From Candidatus Parvarchaeota archaeon (GTDB lineage: Archaea > Nanobdellota > Nanobdellia > Parvarchaeales > Parvarchaeaceae), in assembly GCA_030044235.1 (NCBI GenBank), contig JASHWD010000100.1, positions 1 to 5,570 on the forward strand: DNA of 5,570 nucleotides, written 5' to 3'. Shown here piece by piece: positions 1 to 4,953 of this stretch; within the stretch, counting starts at the first letter, position 1, and every line of letters starts with the position of its first letter. Under the pieces are notes generated by a model. That model saw only the letters and a program-made list of their open reading frames with translations. It had not been told where the DNA came from and did no database searches. The position numbers were made by a program, and so were the translations under genes.

Positions 1-1089
1 GATGGTCGTTTGTATTGATTGATCGGCTAATATGTAAGCTGCAGCAGAAATCCCACCGGGATTATATAAACTTGCATTTACCGAATATTTGCCGGCTGCT
101 TGGCCTACGCATAAGAAGACATAAGTAGAGGCATAGTAGGATGGACTGTCGTATGGATCAATTTCTCCATTTGATAGTGTACAGCCATTTAATCCTGATA
201 TTGTTGTCGGATCAATTGCATAATACCCGCCTGCAAGCACTACGATTACATCTGACGCCGAAGAAAGCGTGTAATTCAGCCAGACTTTGTCTTCTCCGGA
301 TGTAGTAACGTTGCTATATGGACGTTGAGGTAATGCTACTATTGATTCGACTAAAGGCGCTGAGTTCGTCCCGACTATACAGCTATTCGACGATTGTGAA
401 CCTATGGCGGAATACGAATTGGAATACGGCGGAAAAGATTGGTCTTGTATGTTATAAACTTGGTTGTCCTGTACATCTGGATTCCAGGAAAAGTTTATAG
501 GTCCGTTCCCCGATGCGCCAGCACAAAGGTATATCGCGCAGCCAGAAGTAGCACTTACCGAAAGAGAAGAGTAATCTGAAGTTGAACCTCCAACGTAGTA
601 CGTGCATACCGGTAGCGGAGGCGCTGAGGCGGTGGTTCCGGCTGCGGTACCGGAAGACAACTGGGTCGTCGTGTAGACGGATTGAGGCTCTGTGTACTGG
701 ACTATCGCCTGAAAAGAGTATCTTGCACCGAGGGTTGTGGGACAGACTTTTGTATTGGCTGCTGAGAAGGTCGCGAATGCATTTGGAGCTATTTCTGCAC
801 CGTGCTTTATGTAAGCTACTGGAACTCCATTCACTTCAAAAGTTATGTTGGTTATGTTTATTGTCTGGCCAAGATTGTCTCCTAATGTTACTTCTGCTGT
901 TCCATTAGACCAGCAATTTACTGAGGGGGCTCCTAATCCTGCGAAACCCGTCACTGTATTGCCTATTGCGCTCGATGGGCTGAATAAGCCCAGACTGTAT
1001 AGGATTACTGCGACTATTACTATTATTAGAATAGCCCAGCCGTAGGTCATCATGTATTCTAGGGCGGATTGAGCATGTTTCTGTGTCAT
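1..1089 (-). CDS. Secreted/surface pilin-like protein with class III signal peptide (3' end beyond window)
   Basis: The frame is open without a stop from the ATG at 1089 to the left edge, giving 363 residues with the C-terminus missing. Residues 1-6 are a short charged leader (MTQKHA). Then comes QSALEYMMTYGWAIL and a hydrophobic helix to about residue 36. This is the class III signal peptide type: cleavage expected before Q7, Glu at +5, hydrophobic core retained. The rest (37-363) is Ser/Thr/Gly/Asn-rich, probably beta-rich, with eight cysteines (59, 116, 162, 184, 189, 237, 303, 327) and seven N-X-S/T sequons, fitting an exported, possibly disulfide-bonded and glycosylated protein. A second ATG at 1104 is in frame, with TAG just before it. 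I prefer 1089 because the TATA box at 1112-1119 lies exactly where a leaderless start there requires. Similar proteins form multi-copy families in Micrarchaeota-like genomes (established association, from memory). Pilus subunit, adhesin or S-layer-like role cannot be told apart. Confidence 0.85.
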   Translation of the reverse strand, partial: MTQKHAQSALEYMMTYGWAILIIVIVAVILYSLGLFSPSSAIGNTVTGFAGLGAPSVNCWSNGTAEVTLGDNLGQTINITNITFEVNGVPVAYIKHGAEIAPNAFATFSAANTKVCPTTLGARYSFQAIVQYTEPQSVYTTTQLSSGTAAGTTASAPPLPVCTYYVGGSTSDYSSLSVSATSGCAIYLCAGASGNGPINFSWNPDVQDNQVYNIQDQSFPPYSNSYSAIGSQSSNSCIVGTNSAPLVESIVALPQRPYSNVTTSGEDKVWLNYTLSSASDVIVVLAGGYYAIDPTTISGLNGCTLSNGEIDPYDSPSYYASTYVFLCVGQAAGKYSVNASLYNPGGISAAAYILADQSIQTTI

Positions 1090-1111
1090 CAGTAGCTTGA
1101 GCATCTAAAGA

Positions 1112-1119
1112 AATTTAAA
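1112..1119 (-). promoter_or_regulatory. TATA box of the pilin-like gene
   Basis: On the minus strand this reads TTTAAATT, preceded by GAAAAC, an A-rich BRE-like stretch. Its downstream end is 23 nt from the ATG at 1089, the same spacing as at the 173-residue gene. It would place the transcript start at or within a base or two of that ATG. It is too close to the alternative ATG at 1104 to serve it. Confidence 0.6.
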
Positions 1120-1131
1120 GTTTTCAAATTA

Positions 1132-1151
1132 GATTATTTTTAAGTTTTAAT
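1132..1151. repeat. 20-bp direct repeat, left copy
   Basis: This is a perfect 20-of-20 match, in the same orientation, to 1893-1912. It contains two G residues and asymmetric T runs, so it is not a simple homopolymer match. It lies in the AT-rich gap between the 173-residue gene and the pilin-like gene. Identity stops at both ends of the 20 bases; a weaker, gapped similarity continues a few bases to the left. Confidence 0.8.
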
Positions 1152-1176
1152 TTAAAATAAATTTAAGATAAATTAC

Positions 1177-1190
1177 AAAAATAGATTTTT
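1177..1190 (-). terminator. Possible oligo-T terminator after the 173-residue gene
   Basis: The sequence AAAAATAGATTTTT has arms AAAAAT and ATTTTT around a 2-base centre. On the minus strand it provides a U5 run beginning 6 nt after the TAG stop at 1196-1198, followed by further T-rich sequence. Archaeal termination commonly uses U-runs. The spacer is too short for a good RNA hairpin, so the U-run is the main evidence. Confidence 0.35.
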
Positions 1191-1195
1191 CTAAA

Positions 1196-1717
1196 CTAGA
1201 AAACAACTTCGGATATATTTATCCACGCAGTAGTGCTTCCGGATTTATTCGCGCCCGCGTTTATCACTGTTCCTGTTACAAGCTTTTCTAAAGCTCCGTT
1301 CGCAGAAAGGTGGAACTCTGCACGAAAATTGACGAATGGAGCAGTTACAGTATTGGATTTTCTCTCATAGACATACAGCGTATTGCTAACTTGAGTTATG
1401 GAATTCTTAAGGCGCCTATAAAGTGGGCGGGGATCCAAAGAAAGAACTGTTTCTAATATAACCGGCTGAGATGCGAGTGAAGTAAGGTCAGTTCTTTGGC
1501 CTGAAACTGGTTCTGCAATAAGAGAGGTCACGTTATAACCAGGATCGTAGGATACCGCAAAGACATACTGCAGCTTGCTTAATGGTGATGTGCTCTTAAA
1601 TGAACCCGGCTCATACTCGCAAGAACCGGCCCCAATAAGAATTTTCATAGATTGCGTGCTATACTTCGCCTTTATGCTTTTTGCCTCAAAATCTTGTAGT
1701 GCCGAATCTAATGACAT
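1196..1717 (-). CDS. Hypothetical protein, 173 residues, family not recognised
   Basis: I do not recognise this protein. It has no signal peptide or membrane segment and looks soluble. The N-terminal part (about 1-25) is polar and probably helical; the remainder alternates short hydrophobic and Ser/Thr/Asn-rich stretches, suggesting a beta-rich fold (for example LQYVFAVSYD around 49-58 and APFVNFRAEFHLSA around 125-138). There is a single Cys at about residue 33. The start is well fixed: an in-frame TAG sits at 1724-1726, two codons before the ATG, and TTTAAATA at 1740-1747 is at leaderless spacing. It lies between the thrH-like gene (190 bp upstream) and the pilin-like gene, on the same strand but with its own promoter. 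Bracketing 20-bp direct repeats suggest it may be a later arrival. The coding call rests on a clean promoter, a defined start and a 173-codon frame, not on homology. Confidence 0.7.
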   Translation of the reverse strand: MSLDSALQDFEAKSIKAKYSTQSMKILIGAGSCEYEPGSFKSTSPLSKLQYVFAVSYDPGYNVTSLIAEPVSGQRTDLTSLASQPVILETVLSLDPRPLYRRLKNSITQVSNTLYVYERKSNTVTAPFVNFRAEFHLSANGALEKLVTGTVINAGANKSGSTTAWINISEVVF

Positions 1718-1739
1718 TTCTGTCTATTGATCCTTTTGC

Positions 1740-1747
1740 TATTTAAA
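1740..1747 (-). promoter_or_regulatory. TATA box of the 173-residue gene
   Basis: On the minus strand this reads TTTAAATA, a full match to the archaeal consensus, preceded by TTAAGA as a BRE-like element. Its downstream end is 23 nt from the ATG at 1717, placing the expected transcript start at the start codon, so the mRNA is probably leaderless. Confidence 0.75.
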
Positions 1748-1753
1748 TCTTAA

Positions 1754-1765
1754 GTCGGCTATAGC
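1754..1765 (-). repeat. Promoter-proximal copy of a 12-bp repeat with palindromic core (candidate operator)
   Basis: The plus strand reads GTCGGCTATAGC; the last eight bases, GCTATAGC, are a perfect palindrome. An identical 12-mer occurs at 1819-1830. On the minus strand similarity continues upstream: both have ATAA before the palindrome, with one extra C in this copy. It sits 6 bp upstream of the TATA box at 1740-1747, next to the BRE, a position where archaeal activators are known to bind. The regulatory role is inferred from position and repetition. Confidence 0.5.
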
Positions 1766-1818
1766 GTTATAGTTAAAATGCCATTAAAACTACAGAAAAA
1801 CAATTTAGCTACAATGCT

Positions 1819-1830
1819 GTCGGCTATAGC
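1819..1830 (-). repeat. Distal copy of the 12-bp palindrome-core repeat
   Basis: This is an exact second copy of GTCGGCTATAGC, 65 bp from the proximal copy at 1754-1765 and in the same orientation. It lies in the non-coding stretch between the thrH-like stop and the 173-residue gene. The 65-bp period is close to six helical turns, so two bound proteins could face roughly the same side of the DNA. Confidence 0.5.
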
Positions 1831-1892
1831 TTATTGTGAACGAATTCCTTTAGAAATTATTAAATAAATGGTTTAAATAAATTTAAAATCTG

Positions 1893-1912
1893 GATTATTT
1901 TTAAGTTTTAAT
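1893..1912. repeat. 20-bp direct repeat, right copy, covering the thrH-like stop codon
   Basis: It is identical to 1132-1151. The TAA stop of the thrH-like gene (1908-1910) and two bases of its last codon lie inside this copy, so one repeat edge is tied to the 3' end of a gene. The two copies bracket a 741-bp segment carrying only the 173-residue gene. Confidence 0.8.
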
Positions 1913-2528
1913 CTGGTGTGCTTATTATCTTCTTTACGGTTTCAAATAAACCAACGAAATCTTTGCAGACTATCGCCGTATTAAACATCTTCTGCAAGGC
2001 CGGGACCGGATTAAAGAGTATGGGCGAATTTGCAAGTTTTAGCATCCCTACATCGTTAAATGAGTCCCCGACTGCGATTGTTCTCTTTCCGGAACGGTTT
2101 ATGTTGGATAGAACCAGATCCTTCTTTCCACCGACTTCAAATTCGCAGCCGACTAATTCTCCAAATGAAAGATCAAAATTATTTACGAATACTTTCCAGC
2201 CATAACGTTTTTTGATCACTACGTCTACGAACTGTTTAAATGAATCGGATATTATTACGGGACTGACGTTCTTTAATTTTGAAACTTTTTCCATGAACTC
2301 CTCAGCGCCGTCGAATGGTTTTACCGTTGCCAACGCTTTCATTATAGCCGGAAACTTTATTCCTTCGCGCTTCAGAACGTCGAGTCTTATCTTCATAAGA
2401 ACTTTCATGTCCGAAACGTCTCTTGTAGTAAGTGAAAGTTCTGGTATGTTGAATGCCTTACCTAAAGCCGGCCATATTTCTGGTATAAGGACGCCTTCGA
2501 GGTCGGATGCTAGAATAAAGTTTGCCAT
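1908..2528 (-). CDS. thrH: HAD-family phosphoserine phosphatase / phosphoserine:homoserine phosphotransferase, ThrH type
   Basis: The 206-residue protein matches ThrH in length (205 in Pseudomonas) and in its family-specific N-terminus DLEGVLIPEIW (9-19), followed by TTRDVSD and VLMKIRL. HAD motifs are complete: nucleophile Asp9 with Glu11 in place of the usual second Asp, as in ThrH; motif II VIISDS (Ser94); Lys135/136 for motif III; motif IV GDSFND (154-159). Family knowledge: ThrH removes phosphate from phosphoserine and can pass it to homoserine, linking serine and threonine synthesis; cytosolic, Mg-dependent. The start is fixed by an in-frame TAA at 2541-2543, five codons upstream. It is divergent from the RAM-domain gene with a shared TATA region. 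Its stop lies inside the right 20-bp repeat. A general SerB-like phosphatase is the alternative; the transferase activity is not provable from sequence. Confidence 0.82.
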   Translation of the reverse strand: MANFILASDLEGVLIPEIWPALGKAFNIPELSLTTRDVSDMKVLMKIRLDVLKREGIKFPAIMKALATVKPFDGAEEFMEKVSKLKNVSPVIISDSFKQFVDVVIKKRYGWKVFVNNFDLSFGELVGCEFEVGGKKDLVLSNINRSGKRTIAVGDSFNDVGMLKLANSPILFNPVPALQKMFNTAIVCKDFVGLFETVKKIISTPD

Positions 2529-2556
2529 GTATGATATTGATTAAATCCAAAGAAAC

Positions 2557-2564
2557 TTTATATA
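2557..2564 (+). promoter_or_regulatory. TATA box of the RAM-domain gene
   Basis: TTTATATA is a perfect archaeal consensus, preceded by AAGAAAC as a BRE-like element. The box ends 22 nt before the ATG at 2586, implying a leaderless transcript. This supports the first Met over the one three codons later. Confidence 0.75.
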
Positions 2565-2567
2565 TTT
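2557..2567 (-). promoter_or_regulatory. TATA region of the thrH-like gene, shared with the divergent gene
   Basis: The minus strand reads AAATATATAAA here. A start about 26 nt from its centre falls at roughly 2534-2537, giving a leader of only 6-9 nt before the ATG at 2528. The same near-palindromic bases form the plus-strand box of the RAM-domain gene, so TBP could bind in either direction. Confidence 0.5.
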
Positions 2568-2585
2568 GTTGTTATACTATTTGTT

Positions 2586-2834
2586 ATGACTCAGATGGGT
2601 GCATTGATTTTCGTAAGCGTTCTAGAAGGTGTTTCTCCAGTCGAAGTTGCAAGAGCCGTGATGGATAAACCGGGAGTCAGCGAAGTCCTTTTGATAAGCG
2701 GTGAGTGGGATATGGTGGTAAAGTTCGAATACGACAAGATGGACAGCCTTTCTGATTTTGTAGTTTCTCAGCTAAGAAAAGTAAATGGAGTCGGCAAGAC
2801 TGATACCACTATAATATTGGAAGAAGTAAAATAA
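2586..2834 (+). CDS. Stand-alone Lrp/AsnC ligand-binding (RAM) domain protein
   Basis: The 82 residues cover just the effector-binding domain of Lrp/AsnC regulators: a beta-alpha-beta-beta-alpha-beta pattern beginning GALIFVSVLEG (about 5-15), then VARAVMDKPGVSEVLLISGEWDMVVKF with the typical G-x-x-D loop (GEWD, about 39-42), and a last helix and strand (FVVSQLRKV, TTIILEEV). The DNA-binding helix-turn-helix is absent and the leaderless promoter leaves no room for one upstream, so it is a genuine short form. Such proteins are common in archaea; they form oligomers, bind amino acids or related small molecules, and may modulate full-length Lrp proteins (family knowledge; partner unknown here). 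It is divergent from the thrH-like gene and 39 bp upstream of radA, which has its own promoter. Confidence 0.85.
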   Translation: MTQMGALIFVSVLEGVSPVEVARAVMDKPGVSEVLLISGEWDMVVKFEYDKMDSLSDFVVSQLRKVNGVGKTDTTIILEEVK

Positions 2835-2844
2835 TAAAATAAAG

Positions 2845-2852
2845 TTTTTAAA
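2845..2852 (+). promoter_or_regulatory. TATA box of the radA-mrp unit
   Basis: TTTTTAAA is preceded by the A-rich AATAAAG (BRE-like) and ends 22 nt before the ATG at 2874, the same spacing as at the RAM-domain gene. It gives radA a leaderless start just after the RAM-domain stop, although read-through from upstream is also possible. Confidence 0.6.
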
Positions 2853-2873
2853 CGAATAATGTAAGATATCCCT

Positions 2874-3908
2874 ATGGCAAAAAAAGACGCTGAAACCGCT
2901 GATTCTCCTGAATCCAGCAAAGAAGAAAAATTTGACGAATTCTCTGACATAAAGGATCTGCCTGGAGTCGGTTCAACAATCGCTTCTAAATTAAAAGGCG
3001 CTGGATACGAAGACGTAGTATCACTTGCTACCGCGAACCCAATGGACATCATAGAACTCTGCGAGATAGGAGAACCCACTGCAAAAAAAATAATATCCGC
3101 GGCACAGGAAGCCGCCAACATGAATTTCATCTCTGGATTAGAATTCGAAGAAAAGCGAAAGAGTGTACAAAGGATATCTACAGGTAGTAACGCTCTCGAC
3201 ATATTATTAGGCGGTGGAGTAGAGAGCCAGTCCATAACAGAATGTTACGGCGAATTTGGTTCGGGAAAAAGCCAGATAGCTTTCCAATTGGCAGTAAACG
3301 TACAATTACCAAAAGAGAAGGGCGGATTAGAGGGCCATGCAATATGGATTGATACGGAAGGAACATTTAGGGCTGCTAGGATAGAACAGCTTGCAAAAGT
3401 TAGGGGGATAGATCCGAAGGAAGCACTACAAAACATAAAGGTTGGTAGAGCCTATTCTTCAGAACATCAGAAAGCACTTGTCGATAAGATACCAGGATTG
3501 ATTAACAATGACCCAAAGATAAAACTCATAGTCGTCGATAGCATGATGGCATTATACAGAGCAGAATACGTCGGCAGAGGAACTCTAGCTGATAGGCAGC
3601 AAAAGATAAATGTAATATTGCATAATCTGCAGAGATTCGCAGACAGATTTAACATCGCTGTTTACATGACAAACCAGGTAATGGCCCGGCCGGACGTTAT
3701 GTTTGGAGACCCGACAGTAGCCGTGGGTGGACACATAATAGGACACGTAGCTACATACAGATTATACTTAAGAAAAGGCAAGAAGGGACTTAGAGTCGCA
3801 AAACTTGTCGACTCTCCAAGCTTACCGGAAGGAGAAGCTACTTTCCAAATAAGTGCCGATGGCATAACCGACGCAGAAGAAGAAGGCACCACCAAGAAAA
3901 CAAAATGA
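2874..3908 (+). CDS. radA: DNA repair and recombination protein RadA
   Basis: RadA forms ATP-dependent filaments on single-stranded DNA and carries out strand exchange in recombinational repair. The 344 residues are full length. An acidic tail (1-25) leads into a helix-hairpin-helix domain (about 26-80, DLPGVGSTIASKL). The polymerisation motif is FISG (85-88), then ISTGS. The ATPase core has Walker A GEFGSGKS (126-133), catalytic Glu162 in DTEGTF, Walker B LIVVD (218-222), the RadA hallmark YRAEYVGRGTLADRQQK, loop L2 with GDPTVAVGGHIIGH (278-291), and the ATP cap DSPSLPEG (313-320). Walker A ends in Ser where most RadA have Thr, and the cap has Ser for the usual His; both look tolerable. An in-frame TAA at 2862-2864 and the TATA spacing fix the start. 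The stop overlaps the mrp start in ATGA. Confidence 0.97.
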   Translation: MAKKDAETADSPESSKEEKFDEFSDIKDLPGVGSTIASKLKGAGYEDVVSLATANPMDIIELCEIGEPTAKKIISAAQEAANMNFISGLEFEEKRKSVQRISTGSNALDILLGGGVESQSITECYGEFGSGKSQIAFQLAVNVQLPKEKGGLEGHAIWIDTEGTFRAARIEQLAKVRGIDPKEALQNIKVGRAYSSEHQKALVDKIPGLINNDPKIKLIVVDSMMALYRAEYVGRGTLADRQQKINVILHNLQRFADRFNIAVYMTNQVMARPDVMFGDPTVAVGGHIIGHVATYRLYLRKGKKGLRVAKLVDSPSLPEGEATFQISADGITDAEEEGTTKKTK

Positions 3909-4948
3909 GTATCGACAAAAAAGAATTAGACAAAATATATTCTCTTCTAGAAAAAGTAAAAGACCCTGAGATAGGTATAAGCATAACAAAGCTTAAGATG
4001 ATAAGCGGTGTAGAAAAAGACGCTGACGTTCTTAAGATAAAAATAAAACTTACTGTGCCAGGTTGTCCGCTTTCAGCTACGATAGAGAAAGACGTAAAAG
4101 AAATTCTAAAACCCGAAGGGTATCAGAATGTGGAACTTGAATTTGGGTACATGACAAAGGAAGAGCTAGACGGCGTCAAAAAATCCATACAAGAAAACAA
4201 CCAGAAACTTCCCGGTCCGATAGAAAAATATGAAAAGAAACAAATAAAAAATATAATCGCAGTCTACTCAGCTAAGGGCGGTGTCGGAAAAAGTAGCGTC
4301 GTTGCCATGCTTGCAATAGTCGCAAAGCGGCTCGGTTATAAGACCGGGATCTTAGACTGTGACATATCCGGACCATCCATACAAAATATATTTAATGAAA
4401 AATATAGGGCCACTCTAAATAAGAATGAAAAGCTAAACCCGCTCACATACAACGGAATAAAAATAATGTCGGTAGAGATGCTTACGGACGCTGAGGCGCT
4501 TATATGGCGTGGACCACTCGTTTCGAGCGCAATAAAACAAATGTACAGCGATACGGACTGGGGCGACCTTGACGTATTATTCTTGGACCTACCTCCAGGC
4601 ACAAGCGACGGACCACTTACGGTCTTCCAGTCCATCCCGGTGGATAAAATATTACTGGTTACAACTCCGCAAGATTTATCGCAGGTTATTGGAAAAAAGA
4701 CGATAATGATGTCAGAGATATTGAAAGTACCTGTCCTTGGGATAATAGAGAATATGAGTTACATAAAGTGCGAACATTGTGGTGAGAAAACCGAGATACC
4801 GGGAACACCGGAAAAACATATAAAAAAGTTTCCTGTACTTGCACGGCTAGGCTACAAAAATGGCTTGAGTCTTGATTTGGAGCGAGCAATAGACGAAGAC
4901 GTCTTCAATGAGCTAAATGGCGTGATAAATTCAGCTGTCTTTAAATGA
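3905..4948 (+). CDS. mrp: Mrp/ApbC (Nbp35-family) iron-sulfur carrier ATPase with N-terminal MIP18 domain
   Basis: This cytosolic P-loop ATPase family binds a transferable Fe-S cluster between subunits and delivers it to apo-proteins. Of 347 residues, 1-85 are a MIP18/DUF59 domain, with DPEIG at 20-24 and TVPGCPL at 50-56 (Cys54 is the conserved Cys). After a charged linker (about 86-115) comes the ATPase: deviant Walker A SAKGGVGKSS (122-131), DCDISGPSI, the family signature WRGP (201-204), DLPPGTSDGP (228-237), and the cluster-binding pair C289-x-x-C292 in KCEHCG. Domain order and length match the two-domain Mrp form of bacteria and archaea. The start ATG overlaps the radA stop by 4 bp and no Shine-Dalgarno is evident, so translation is probably coupled to radA. 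It ends 5 bp before the stop of the opposing GH1 gene. Confidence 0.93.
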   Translation: MSIDKKELDKIYSLLEKVKDPEIGISITKLKMISGVEKDADVLKIKIKLTVPGCPLSATIEKDVKEILKPEGYQNVELEFGYMTKEELDGVKKSIQENNQKLPGPIEKYEKKQIKNIIAVYSAKGGVGKSSVVAMLAIVAKRLGYKTGILDCDISGPSIQNIFNEKYRATLNKNEKLNPLTYNGIKIMSVEMLTDAEALIWRGPLVSSAIKQMYSDTDWGDLDVLFLDLPPGTSDGPLTVFQSIPVDKILLVTTPQDLSQVIGKKTIMMSEILKVPVLGIIENMSYIKCEHCGEKTEIPGTPEKHIKKFPVLARLGYKNGLSLDLERAIDEDVFNELNGVINSAVFK

Positions 4949-4953
4949 CGGCA

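Noticed and set aside
318..1045. Three plus-strand frames (318-500, 582-908, 845-1045)
   Set aside because: They lie antisense to the uninterrupted minus-strand frame of the pilin-like gene, have low-complexity translations without recognisable domains, and lack promoters.
1102..1104. ATG at 1104 as start of the pilin-like gene
   Set aside because: The TATA box at 1112-1119 is only 8 nt away, whereas it fits the ATG at 1089 with the spacing seen at other genes. It remains possible if another promoter is used.
1718..1907. A non-coding RNA or riboswitch in the gap before the 173-residue gene
   Set aside because: The short inverted matches, such as CTATA/TATAG around 1759-1772, are too small for a stable structure, and the promoter lies downstream of them, so they would not be in the mRNA.
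1918..2544. Plus-strand frames opposite the thrH-like gene (1918-2205, 2212-2544)
   Set aside because: The minus-strand product has complete ThrH motifs across this whole region; the plus-strand products look like antisense artefacts.
3126..3137. RadA polymerisation motif FISG instead of FxxA as a defect
   Set aside because: From memory, Methanococcus voltae RadA has FKSG at the same place, so Gly here is accepted in active archaeal RadA.
2768..4889. Minus-strand frames opposite the RAM-domain gene, radA and mrp
   Set aside because: All overlap strongly identified genes and give no recognisable protein.
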